Below are positions 42,134 to 52,803 of a stretch of DNA of 64,000 nt, one piece after another. Position numbers and translations under genes: made by a program. Position 1 is the stretch's first letter, and the number at the start of each line of letters is the position of its first letter. Origin of the DNA: Datnioides undecimradiatus (taxonomy: Eukaryota > Chordata > Actinopteri > Lobotiformes > Datnioididae); the NCBI GenBank assembly GCA_008933995.1, contig WARS01002812.1, forward strand, positions 310,001-374,000, in the 5' to 3' direction. Below the pieces are notes generated by a model. That model had not been told where the DNA came from. It worked only from the letters and a program-made list of their open reading frames with translations, and searched no databases.

Positions 42134-45100
42134 GTATTTTCATGCATTAATTATGGTATAAGCAGTGGCTTGTGTTGTGTTGTGTTTAGGTGGACTGGAT
42201 GCCCTAAAAGCACCTATAATACACCTATTTCTGCAAACGTGTTTTGACTCCTGCAGCTCACCGTGCAGCTTCTGCATCACTGGATCAACAACTACTGGGT
42301 CATGCGTCTCAGCTCGGACCATTTAACACCATCTAAACAATCTACGTAGAGTAAGAGACTTATTAGACTTGCCAATGTTCATTTAACACACCGGCTTCAA
42401 AGATGCATTTTACTGACGGTTTGTCTCTCAGAAGCGTTCGCAGCTTGATTTTCACAATCCCCCGAAGACCCATTTGGACGGCTAATCACAGAAAACGTTC
42501 TCCGCTGAAACTGTTTACAGATTCATTTCTGCTGCCGTGTTTACATTCATTAATCAAGCTCGATATACAGCAGCAGCTTCAGCTATAATGAGCGGTTTCC
42601 AAAACAAACCCAGATTATGGAACTGAAGCAGCCGGCGAGGAAACCATTAATTTCCAGGCAGGCTGCTGCGTCGGGTATATTCACTTTTGACCCACGGCTC
42701 ATGTTTGTGTGTGTCTCCGGGCGAGACATGATTAGGTCAAACCCCGGCGTGTGACATGTGTCGTAATCCCTTCAAATCTGGCAAGAGAGCTGGAGTCGGC
42801 GGTGCTGCCGTGGACGTAATCACACTAAAAACAGGCTCTGTTCCGGTGTCATGCCTGACTCAGGCTCAGGCAGGCGGAGAGGAGCCGTGCAGTGTGTGAT
42901 TTACTCTGATCAGGCTCAGGCTCTATAATCAACACTGATTACTTCCTTTTACTTCCCAGCTCAGCGCCCCGTGCATCTTAATTGCAATTAGCTCTCTTCT
43001 GAAATTAAAGCAGCTTGGAGTGGTTGAGCAAAGGATAACATGGTGTGTTGTGTGAATTCAGGGGATGCTGCTCACATTTATAGCAGGCGTCTTGTCAGTG
43101 ATATCTAGGGCACACATTTGGCTGCCTACTGCTTATTTCCCATCTAATATGAACCCCATACGAGCGAGATATTATTAAATTACAGACTATGACTCAATCA
43201 CTTTGTCATAAAGTCGTGAAATGGCTTTGTCCAATTCGTATTTCATTTAAAATACGATACAAAATGGAGGTTTTCTGCAGTTTTGTCGGATTCACCTTTC
43301 TTTTGGTGCACGCAACAAAAGGCAGAATATAGAAACTGTCCTGTAAATGTCAACCAGAGCTGAATTATTACAGAAAATACTTGTTTTTGATATGCAACCA
43401 ATCATTTTCCATGCAAAAAATGCCAAATGCCCCGCTCAAATGCGTGTATTTGCTGCTTTTCTGTCACATGCAATAGTTAACCCTGGGGAATTTAAATGGG
43501 TAAAAATCAGAATAAAAACGTTTTTGTCTTTTTTGTTTTGTGAACTTCTGGATCAAACTGCGGACAGGAAATGGTCACACTCGCAGGCCACCGTGGGTGT
43601 CGCCTTTAAATTGTGATCGACGGGTCGTTCGCCTAATTAGTTGCCTGTGACCTGGCGACCTGCGCGTGATGAACCATCCACGGAAGCGCAGTTCCAGCGG
43701 AGACCCGTGCAGCTGGCTGCGGGTTTCACAGTAAATATTAAAGGATACGTTCAGCGGACCCCTCAACTCCTCAACGCGAAACAATCTGAGCTCATCATGA
43801 ACTCGATGTGGTGCAGGAAGCGGCGCAATGCGGCGCCTCCTGCGGTGGAGCGCGGCACCAGGTGAGTTTCTGCAAATGAACTCTGAACTGGCAGCTCATT
43901 TGTCAACTAGATATGTAACTGTTACTGGCAAACAGTGTTAATGTGGTCATATATATCAGAGAGGAGAACTGACCGTGCTTCTCCATTCACTGCGTTGTGT
44001 TGGCTCAGTTTGGCGCGCGTGACGCATGAGTGGGCGGTGCCGCGGGGTCCACCAGGTGTATGAGTGACACCTGCCATGATGTGTTGAACACGGTGAAGCT
44101 GTTGGAGCAGCGCTGGTCTGCCTGAACCATCAAGGTCACAAACTGCGTGCCGTGCTTCACACGCTGCCGCCTTGGGCCAACATTGTTGCTGTTATAGGTG
44201 ATAAATTCTTATTCTAGTTGCCTCTCTACAGGTTGCAGGCAGGAGTTGTGAGCGGTTTGACAAAAAAGAGTAATTTCACCTTCTCAGATGGTTTCATTTG
44301 TAAGATATTTAGGCCACAAGTGATGAAAATATCCAAGTTTTCACAACGAAACCAGAAAGAAGTCCACGCCACGGTGCTTTGTTTCAGCATTTTTGCATTA
44401 AAACGTCCAAAAACCGACAAAAAACTATATTATAAACTTTATTTATTTGTGTCTCTTTGCGTGATCCCAAATGTTTTAACCATTTCCAAACTGCAGGAGG
44501 TGAAATTCTGCGTTGACTCTCGATGGATCACCAGATTCATCAGGATTCATCCTCTGGTAACCATGAATGTCCTCGAGTTTGCATCAGTGCCTCAATATGA
44601 GAATATGATTTGCAGCAGAACTCTTTCTTTACACTGCGACTTTCTCATCATATTGTTATTACCCTCTAGACTTGACTCAGGAACCCTAAAGGGGGGGTGC
44701 AACCCCCAGTTTGGGACCCACTGCAGCACGTCATCTGCTGTTTATATTGTGCCAGCATCATAAAATGCAATGATACAAACACTCATATTGATTTATAGAA
44801 ACATATATCTAACTTTCTTTGACGTTTAAAACAAAATAATGCAAATATTCTGCGTGCAGAGTTGATGTTGGGATGCAGGAGTGGACCACAAAGCCCAGGC
44901 TGCAGACCGGAGTCAGTCTTGCGTGGCCAGCGTCAGGCTAACCAGCGGTTATACGCTTTCTGCTTGTGCAGCACGAAGCCAACGACAGACGCGAATACCT
45001 CACACAGTACAGTGCACTGGTCACCGGGACGGACATTTCCCCTGGGACGGGTCTGCTTGTCAGCCAGCTGCTGGTGCTGTCTGAGAGCGCGCTGCGTCGC

Positions 45101-46189
45101 TGCTCGGCCTTCTTGTCAAGGCGATAGGACTTCAAAGTCTCTATTCTCGCGGCAGCAGCAGCGGCAGCGGATCAGGTTGCGTTCAGCAACAAGATAGGTG
45201 ATGATATTTGCATTGTCTGGCTGTGTGATGTTATGTATGTCACCTGTGGCCTTATTTGTAGTTCAGAGTGTCTCTTTTCAAGCCTGCTGTTGACGTACAA
45301 CACTCCAAGTCGACTATGTTTGGAGTCATGTGGTCTGGAGGGTGTGTGGGCATCTCTGACATCTCTGTCTTGCAACGCCGTCCGGGCAGTCGTGTCTTGG
45401 CTGCCGTCGAGAGGCTAAGTGCCACATTCCACATTTTAAATCCACGGCCCGCTCCTTTTAACACCCCAGACGCTCGAAAACATGTTTGTGGGGCAACATG
45501 AAAGCAATTCTGGTGCGGAAGGGGAGTATCTCTGTCATCGCGTGTCTCCTTTGATTGAGGATGTCGCTCTCTGAAGTGGACTCGAGCCAGAGTCGAGAGT
45601 TAGCCAGCCTATTTCATGCTTTATTACAGAGCAGATAAAAGAGACGCTTGTCTTTGCTGTCTGGGTTTTTGTCTGCGCCCTACTCTCTTGTCCTTTTCCT
45701 CTGCCTTCCTTTTGACAGAACTGCCCGCTGGATTATTAGAGCCTAGAAACTCAAGAATGAACTCCTTAATAAGTTCTTCATCAGGATCTTTGATGTCTCC
45801 CGCGCCCCTGCAGAGGGAGCATATCTATGTTCCCAGCATCCTGTGTTCCCCAGTTTAACAGTCTGTTGTTAATTTATTAACTTTCCCACTGTGTTCAGGT
45901 CAAACGTCCATGAGCTCGTGGTTATGAGCTCATATGGGGTGAGGGCACGCCAAGCAAAGGCAACATGGACGCTAAAAAGACCAAATGCAGGCTGCTCTCT
46001 TGTCATTCTTTGCTTCTTTCAAATAAATGTTGACTTACTTTCTATTTAAAGAGGAATTTCAGTTAATAAAATGCAGAAAAGCTCCAAAATTACAATATAT
46101 TGACTGTAAACACTTTGAGCTTTCAGAGAATTTCCAATTCCTGCATGGATGCCACAAGAGGGGGGTGTTTACATGAACGGCAAAAGCCC
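42134..46189. other. Gene-poor region, no gene recognised
   Basis: Open frames here (for example 44218-44763 and 44862-45197) have no family resemblance or splice context. A homeodomain-motif-rich segment at about 42960-43020 (TTAATTGCAATTAG) resembles conserved enhancers in composition. Promoter-like GC patches occur near 43800-43865 (ATG frame ending in a GTGAGT donor at 43861) and 44000-44050 (GGGCGG). A GGGGGGTGCAACCCCC stem near 44690 looks like a transposon end fragment. None is strong enough to call a gene. By human synteny, znf385c would follow dhx58. Confidence 0.4.
45822..45855 (-). repeat. Inverted stray copy of the 46.2-kb minisatellite unit
   Basis: CTATGTTCCCAGCATCCTGTGTTCCCC is the reverse complement of the GGGAACATAGGA-type unit found at 46190-46522. 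A fragment of the same repeat therefore sits in opposite orientation about 350 bp upstream. Confidence 0.5.
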
Positions 46190-46522
46190 CAATCCTGGGA
46201 AACTAAGGACAGTGGGAAACATAGCATCCTGCAAACACAGAACCATGCAAACATAGGACAGTAGGCACATGCTCATACACTCTTTGTCATGTTCCCACTG
46301 TGTGCCATTTAAATATGGGGAGCACAGGACCCTAGGAGCATAGGGCAGTGGGATATGTAGGACTCAGGAAAACCTAGGGACACTGGGAAACATAGGGCCC
46401 TGCAAACATAGCACCTCTGTAACATAGGACAGTAGGAAGATACTGATACACTCTTTGTTCCCATTGGGGAACATAGGACCCTACGAACGTAGGAGCCTAG
46501 CGTCCTGGGAACATATAACCCT
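46190..46522 (+). repeat. Degenerate minisatellite with about 171-bp higher-order period
   Basis: Many imperfect units of about 15-16 bp resemble GGGAACATAGGACCCT. Landmarks repeat at a larger period: GCAAACACAG (46231) with GCAAACATAG (46402), and ATACACTCTTTGT (46275) with the same string (46446). Both pairs are 171 bp apart, so the array is two diverged copies of a composite unit. Confidence 0.75.
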
Positions 46523-46679
46523 TCTGCAGGTTGTTCAGTTGTTTCAACCTCCAGAACGAGCGCCGTGTGTGTGTTTAAGTCTGTGAAACACATCGACTGT
46601 AACAGTATCGCATCAAAACGTCTGCTGACAGCGGCGTGTTGTTAAGTAATTGTGCTACTTCAGATATTTAATGTGTGCG

Positions 46680-46681
<2 letters not shown>

Positions 46682-46721
<40 letters not shown>
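46682..46721. repeat. TG microsatellite (about 20 units)
   Basis: Uninterrupted (TG)n of about 40 nt, soon after the minisatellite. Confidence 0.9.
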
Positions 46722-47677
46722 GGTTTGGACTGAGACAAGTGTGTCTCTGTCCTCGTTCCTCTGTCTCCAGCACCGACGGCAGTTTGTGTCACTCTAATCC
46801 CTGTTATTAATCCACGCTGAGTTGCATTGAGTCGTTCAGGCTGGTGAGGATTACCGTGGACTCGTGCGACAGCCCGCGGTTTGGTGTTTCTTTAATTTAT
46901 TCACCGCGCTCCGCGCCGATCACCGGAGGATGTTTGAGCACAGTCTTGTTTGCACGTGTGTGTTATTGATGTGAGGGGTAAATTGAATTGAAGTGGTGAA
47001 ACAATAAATCGCAGACTCTAAAACAACAGTAACAGCTGTAATAAAGAGCTGACATCATTGGTTGCCAAGCAGACAAGTGATCAGCTTTTAAATTAATAAA
47101 ATATAAATGGTTTTTAGTGTTTTTTTGTCTGAAAAAAATGAAATAAAGCTCTTTTTTTTTTGCATTTATGTGCTGTTTTTTGAACCGTCTGTGTGAGCAA
47201 ACTTCATATCTTTGTGTTTTGGACTTCTAGTTGGACAAAACGGGCAATTTTACCTAATTTCTTTGTTGCTTTGCGGAATATTTTTCACTATTTTCTGAAA
47301 TTTAGATGAAATATTTAATTGTTTTGCTTGTGGGCATTTTGTAAATCATAATGAAAAGTTAGCGTCAGCTGTGCTTTAAAGATCATTGATGCCATTAAGT
47401 AATTTATCATGTATAAAAGCAGCAATATTAGTGTCTTAAATATGAATAAATGATATATTATTGATCTGTTTGCTGCTTTATATGATTGTAAATTGAATAT
47501 TTACAAAAAATCAAAACAAAAACAAACAAAAAGAGAGTTTACATGTGACGGGTCACCTTTTCTGTTCATTATTTCACTTTTTACAGAGTAAACACTTGTC
47601 AGATTAGTCAATAATAGCAAGTGCATAAACAGTAAATGTGTATTTGTTGGTTAGTTTAGTTGTTTGTGTGAGAAAGC
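46722..47677. other. AT-rich non-coding stretch
   Basis: I see no gene. There are A/T-rich runs (a poly-T run near 47152, an A-rich stretch near 47508-47532) and no supported ORF. Confidence 0.5.
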
Positions 47678-47686
47678 GTGCGTGTG

Positions 47687-47720
<34 letters not shown>

Positions 47721-47781
47721 ATAGCTGGGAGACTCCTTACTCTTAAGGCGAGGCCAGGGGCGCCTCTCATTGGCTGAAACA

Positions 47782-47818
<37 letters not shown>
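47678..47818. repeat. Opposed TG and CA tracts 60 bp apart
   Basis: A (TG)n-rich tract (47678-47720) and a (CA)n tract (47783-47818) are reverse-complementary. They flank about 62 bp containing an inverted CCAAT motif (CATTGGCTGA, about 47768). Paired, they could form a hairpin with an arm of up to about 36 bp. Confidence 0.85.
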
Positions 47819-47820
<2 letters not shown>

Positions 47821-49017
47821 AGAAGCCCAAAAGCGTTTGACTGGAGCAGGCAACCCCGGCGGCCGATGCTGAGGGTATCGATTATGCCACAGAAACCTCT
47901 TTACAGTCGAGAGCTGCGCGTGCGAGCCGTGTCGTTTCCAACTTAGACAGCGAGCGTCTGACGGATGGAGAGAGAGAGATGTGATGGAAATAGAACAAGG
48001 GGGCCCGGAGGAGAGGGCGCCGACAGGAATAAATGCTGATTGTAGAAGGGAGGATGAGGAGAGCTGTGCCGAAAAGTGGGAGGCTGAGTTAGAGAGCAGC
48101 AGCGGCAGCATATGTCCCGGAGGAGGTGAGAGTGAAGTGGTCCGTCATCCGTAACCTCGCCAGGACAGACTCGCAGAAATGTGATGTAAACGCGAAGAGA
48201 CGTCGGCGACGCGGCGGTCTCACAGGGCCGCTTCATAAACACTGTTACCATCCCAGTCGAACCCAGAGAAAGCCCTGTTTCCGTGCACCAGTTGGAGCCA
48301 GAGATAAGCAGACGGCTCATATAGCATAAAAAGATTTCAGCAGATTTATGAGGCGCTGGCGCAGCGAGGTATTGATCCCTCTCCCCCATCTGAAGCCAGT
48401 CGGAGGAGAGCAGAGGCTGCAGCAAACCTCAGAGCGGTTCAGAGCTAACGTTCTGTATTTTGGGCAGAGGTTGTGCACATTTGTAGCGGTGACATACCGT
48501 AAATAGAAGATAAGAGATTTCAGGAATTACTGTCAGGAGAGGTCAGATCAGCAATGACAAGGCAGAACTCTTAAAAAAGTAGAAAACTGGGAAAGAAATC
48601 AGAGCGGGGGCGGCGGCGGCGGCGGCGGCTGTAGATTATCCTGAACAATAGGAGAGATTGTATCTGAAAAGATTTATGGCTGTTTAGAAGAAGTTTTAAA
48701 GTTTCAGTCAACACAAACAAAATTCCTCTCGCCATCTGGGTGGCAACAGACGCAGCAGCTGAGTCACTGTGGGCGAGCGCTTTTTAAGGTTTGATTCATG
48801 TGAAATGACCCTCTTTTTCAAACGGGAACCGGGCTGGTGTTCTCAGCGTTTTTGTGTCTGGATGGGTTCATTTCAACCAGGTTGGTGACCGCCGGGACTG
48901 TGGGAAGACTGACCGGGTTCTAAAGGGAACGTGCTGTGGCAGCTGAAAGCAAGTGCAGCCTCTGAGGAGGGTCTGCAGCCTCCCACTCTCTGCCTTCATT
49001 ATCTATGCAGAGTTCTG
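47819..49017. other. Non-coding, GC-richer stretch before the 49-kb promoter
   Basis: Contains a (GGC)n repeat at about 48606-48629. A 160-codon minus-strand open frame (47943-48425) has no recognisable domain and I do not call it. Otherwise I see nothing definite. Confidence 0.4.
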
Positions 49018-49118
49018 AGTGGGCGGGGAGGCTGTGATAATGAGGCACTGCTCTGATTGGCTGTCTGAATGACGTAGGGAGGGGGAGGGTGCAGAGCGGT
49101 GCAGGACCGGTATCCAAC
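49018..49118 (+). promoter_or_regulatory. Promoter-like cluster: GC box, inverted CCAAT, CRE-like
   Basis: Within 60 bp there are TGGGCGGGG (49020-49028), ATTGGCTG (49056-49063, an inverted CCAAT) and TGACGTA (49070-49076, CRE half-site), followed by a GGGAGG stretch. An ATG in strong context (CCAACATGG) lies about 45 bp further on. This is the usual layout of a housekeeping-type promoter. It may serve the short ORF next to it or an unseen gene (possibly znf385c). Confidence 0.45.
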
Positions 49119-49346
49119 ATGGCTGCCGCTCCCGACGAACAGCCCGCGGCTGTACGCTATAGCTACGACCCAGAGTCTGACGGCGAACAGCGGAGGAAAC
49201 GGTTGGAAAGAATCAAACGCAGCCACGGTCTCCTCTGGTCTTCTGGGGCTGGGACAGAATATCGGCATTTGTGTTGGTGTTTACAACCAACAACAGAGCA
49301 GTCTGCATGTCCGGCCCTGACCGACGACATCGCCACACACCGCTAG
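49119..49346 (+). CDS. Unrecognised short ORF at a promoter-like start (75 aa)
   Basis: I do not recognise this protein. It begins MAAAPDEQPAAV in a good Kozak context (A at -3, G at +4) directly after the GC-box/CCAAT/CRE cluster. The first 37 residues are acidic then basic (YDPESDGEQRRKRLERIKRS) and look protein-like. After about residue 38 the frame becomes Cys/Trp/Gln-rich and less convincing, so the real exon may end near 49230 or the frame may be broken. It could be a first coding exon of a longer gene, a microprotein, a decayed gene copy or chance. No close AATAAA or strong donor decides between these. Confidence 0.25.
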   Translation: MAAAPDEQPAAVRYSYDPESDGEQRRKRLERIKRSHGLLWSSGAGTEYRHLCWCLQPTTEQSACPALTDDIATHR

Positions 49347-49916
49347 CTTACCGCCGGAAACAGAGAGCTTCACCTAGCGGGATGAACGCCCCCTCTCAGC
49401 GGTTTCACTCAGAGGAGGACGGCCTCTGTAAATCACTCCTGTGGTTACGTAACGACAGGAGCTGGATCTGAACGGCCTGTAGGAGCCCCATGTTACCAGA
49501 GGGTGGGCTGCAGAGACGATGCAGGATGTATATTACTTGTACAGGCAAGAAAAAACCCTGTTAATGTCGTATCTGTGGAGTGTGTTTTACAGTCTTTGCA
49601 GTAAAATTGCTTTTATTTTGACTGGAGTCTGGTGGGTTTGAACAAAGCGCTATAACAGCTGCTTTCGGTCAAACAAAAGCGATTTTACTCTTTAACATTA
49701 AAGGTTTTTCTGCTGGGATCCTTACCGTAATGTTGTCAGCTAAGGAAAACATGGGAATCTCACGCATTCACACTCCAGTGACACAGCATCGGGAGCAATT
49801 TGGGGTTCTCTTGAAAGCTAAACAACCCCCTCCCGATCTTGGTTGTCCAAACATAGCTTAGCAACCACAGCTAGGTATGGTGGACCTGCTGAGCTTTCGT
49901 CTCCTTAAACGCTGAA

Positions 49917-50171
49917 ATGTCAAGTGATGGCGATACTGCAGCATCTAAACAGTTGTCTGGTCCAACTTTAGCTGCAGACGTTGTCCAGCTAACCGCGTCT
50001 CTGCAGCAACTGAAAGACGCTTTACTTCTATTGCAGAGGAGCTTTTCATTGGATAACTCAACCGAACAGCACGGAGCTAGCTCAGGATTGATTAAAACAT
50101 ACAAAATCAGACGGAGGCGACCTAGAAACCCTAAAATTCTGAACCGGTTTGTTTTTCACGCAAATTTGTAA
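49917..50171 (+). CDS. Weak candidate ORF, 84 aa, with a possible coiled coil
   Basis: I do not recognise it. The frame has a leucine-rich amphipathic stretch at about residues 23-43 (VVQLTASLQQLKDALLLLQR), then a very basic tail (KIRRRRPRNPK). It lies 0.57 kb after the 75-aa ORF on the same strand. It may be part of the same transcript or a chance frame. Low confidence. Confidence 0.15.
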   Translation: MSSDGDTAASKQLSGPTLAADVVQLTASLQQLKDALLLLQRSFSLDNSTEQHGASSGLIKTYKIRRRRPRNPKILNRFVFHANL

Positions 50172-51249
50172 TTGTCGTCGCCGTCGCCGGCAACGAAAAC
50201 AACAGCGGCAAAATCACAAATAGAGCCATCAATCACACCGCAGGTCACGGGCTGCAGCTTTGCCTAATAGAGGCACTACATTAACCGGTGGCGAGTTTTG
50301 ACAGATCCAATTAGAATGAGCTGCACACCTCTGCCTCGCCCTCCAAGCAACCCTCACACAAGCGACCGTACGTTAGTCTCTCCTCCTTTGGTGCAGCTCG
50401 TGTGGATGCAGCATCGGTTAGCATCACTGCGCAGGCCCGTCTCTTTGTTCACACGCCGAGCATAAATTATATTACTAGAAAACTCGTGTTTCCACGCCGA
50501 ATACTTTTCATGCTGCCACCACACCCCCTCCCTTTTGCCGCATCCCTCAAAATGTCTATTCCTGTCTTTGGTAAAGCTGCTTTTCTCTAGTCTATCCACA
50601 AATGTCCAAATGATAGGTTTTGTGTCTAAGGAGAAAAGGGAGTCATGCTTCACAAGACGGAGCGCAGCAAAACATCTGACTCCTGCCAAGGCGAGGAAAC
50701 AAAGCAGGCTCATTTCTGCAGAATCCATTCTTTTGTCCTCATCTGGGGCCTGCTTTCTTTGTGTTCCCTTCACTCTCCCTGCAGCCGCAGTCCTCCCTCT
50801 CAATTATTCCCGCGAAACAACGCACTTGTCAATCTTTTCCCTTTCAATAGCTAATGGTCTATCTATCCCCCCTCTGCCCAACAGTCAAGCCAATTAATTC
50901 GATCAAGCTGTTGAAAGTCATTTTCAGCCTCAGTGGGAGGGCAGTGCCAGGCTGACAGCGTTGACTCACTATATGCATTGTTAAGAGAGGAACAACACCG
51001 AGTAAACCCAAGGTAAATTAGCCTGAATGGATCCAGAAGTAATTTCATATCTGGATCATTCAATTACGCTTTTCTGTGCATCATTTCCCTGTTATTTCTG
51101 CCCCGTCGCACAGCGTGTGCGCGCGCATGCATGGGTACTTCGGCTGATGGCGTCAGTCGCTGTCCTGTCGGAAACCTTGGTGCTTGTGATGCGTCGTGAT
51201 ATGCGTTTGTGTATTTCCAGGTGTTGCTGACTCTGAGTTTATCCTTATA
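50172..51249. other. Non-coding stretch before the transposon
   Basis: Open frames on both strands between 50354 and 51063 overlap each other and have no family match or splice sites. I see no gene. Confidence 0.45.
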
Positions 51250-52803
51250 CACCGCGTTCCACATTATTATGCAAATTGTGTTTAAAGGTCATAAAGGTCA
51301 TTTTTTTGTCTGTCAGTTTAAACACATGGATGGGAATGTGTGTCAGGGCTCTTCCAATCACTCCAATCAATCTCAGACACCTGTGCCAATTAGTTTGCAG
51401 GTGAGTCCAAATAAAGGGAAAACTACTTAAGAATGGATGTTCCACATTATTAAGCAGACCACCATTTTCCAGCAATATGGGGAAGAAGAAGGATCTCTCT
51501 GCTGCCGAAAAGCGAGAAATAGTTCAATGCCTAGGAGAAGGTATGACAACTTTAGATATTTCAAAACAACTTCACCGTGATCATCGTACAATAAAGAGAT
51601 TTGTAGCCGATTCAGAACACACACGGGTTCGAGCAGATAAAGGACCAATGAGGAAGATTTCTGCCAGACAAATGCGTCGGGTTAAGAGAACAGCTGCTAA
51701 AATGCCACTGCAAAGCAGCAAACAGGTATTCGAAGCTGCTGGTGTCTCTGGAGTGCCAAGAACATCAAGGTGTAGGATCCTCAAGAGGGTTGCAGTTATG
51801 CATAAACCTCATTCAGCCACCCTTAACCAAAGCTCAGAAGCAGAAACGCCTGCAGTGGGCCTACACATACATGAAGACTAATTTCCAAACAGTGTTGCTC
51901 ACTGATGAGTGCCGTGCAACCCTGGATGGTCCAGATGGATGGAGTCGTGGATGGTTGGTGAACGGCCACCATGTCCCGACAAGGCTGCGACGTCAGCAAG
52001 GAGGTGGTGGCGTCATGTTTTGGGCTGGAATCATGGGGAGAGAGCTGGTCGGCCCCTTCAAGGTCCCTGAAGGTGTAACAATGACCTCTGTGAAATATGT
52101 GGAGTTTCTGACTGACCACTTTCTTCTGTGGTACAAAAAAAAGAAGCGTGCCTTTCGTAGCAAGATCATCTTTATGCATGACAATGCACCATCCCATGCT
52201 GCAAGGAATACCTGTGCATCATTGACTGCTATGGGCATGAAACAAGAAAACCTCATGGTGTGGCCCCATCCTCCCCTGATCTCAACCCTAGTGAGAACCT
52301 TTGGAGCATCATGAAGCAAAAGATCTATGAGGGTGGGAGGCAATTCACATCAAAACAGCATCTCTGGGAGGCTATTCTGACATCCTGCAAAGAAAGTCCA
52401 GCAGAAACCATCCAAACACTGACAACTTCCATGGATGCAAGAACTGTGAAGCTCCTATCCAATAAGGGGTCCTATGTCAAAATGTAATTTGGCCTGTTAA
52501 GATATTTTTGATTTGATTTCAGCAAATATAACCTGCAAATGCTTGCAGTTTAACTAATGACCATTTTCAGTTGTTTACAACAATAAAATGTTTTGAAACT
52601 CTATTGTGCGTAATAATGTGGAACAGTGCATTTTAAGATTTTGATTTTTTTTTAAAAAACCATTATGATTTGGAGGTTCGTTCAAAAACAGTCGAGTTAT
52701 GCTCTAATGCTTGATGACTTGAAAATTATGAGAACTATCATTTTTATAGAGTATTTAGGAAAAAGAGAGAATAATAATACATAATAATGTGGAACGCGGT
52801 GTG
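51250..52803 (+). mobile_element. Tc1/mariner DNA transposon with IR/DR termini, non-autonomous by decay
   Basis: The ends are inverted repeats: CACCGCGTTCCACATTATTA at 51250-51269 and its complement at 52782-52801. They are flanked by TA (51248-51249 and 52804-52805; the right end carries an extra CA). The 14-mer GTTCCACATTATTA occurs exactly four times. Two copies are direct at the left (51256-51269, 51439-51452) and two inverted at the right (52611-52624, 52782-52795), about 175-185 bp apart in each arm. This is the IR/DR layout of Sleeping Beauty-like elements, where the inner and outer copies are transposase-binding sites. The element is 1.55 kb, a normal Tc1 size. Confidence 0.9.
51477..52487 (+). 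pseudogene. Frameshifted Tc1/mariner transposase, DD37E type
   Basis: The ORF begins MGKKKDLSAAEKREIV with a helix-turn-helix DNA-binding half (to about 51800). It shifts to the +1 frame near 51800-51830 and returns to the first frame at about 52262 after an apparent 1-base loss. Catalytic residues survive: D in LLTDECRA (51904-51906), D in MHDNAPSHAA (52180-52182) and E in PDLNPSENLW (52293-52295). Allowing for the lost base, 37 residues separate the second D from E, i.e. DD37E rather than the DD34E of classic Tc1. The frame ends at 52487, followed by AATAAA at about 52582. With two frameshifts it should not make an active enzyme. Confidence 0.85.

Noticed and set aside
43797..43860. ATG frame MNSMWCRKRRNAAPPAVERG ending at a GTGAGT donor
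   Set aside because: The donor is good and the patch is GC-rich, but the peptide matches nothing I know and no partner exon is visible. Mentioned only in the regional entry.
44218..44763. 181-codon frame
   Set aside because: It starts from a non-ATG codon, has Lys/Phe/Leu-rich random composition, and ends in a transposon-like G/C stem. No family match.
47943..48425. 160-codon minus-strand frame
   Set aside because: Ser/Pro/Leu-rich with no recognisable domain, and its start overlaps repeats. Expected by chance in GC-rich sequence.
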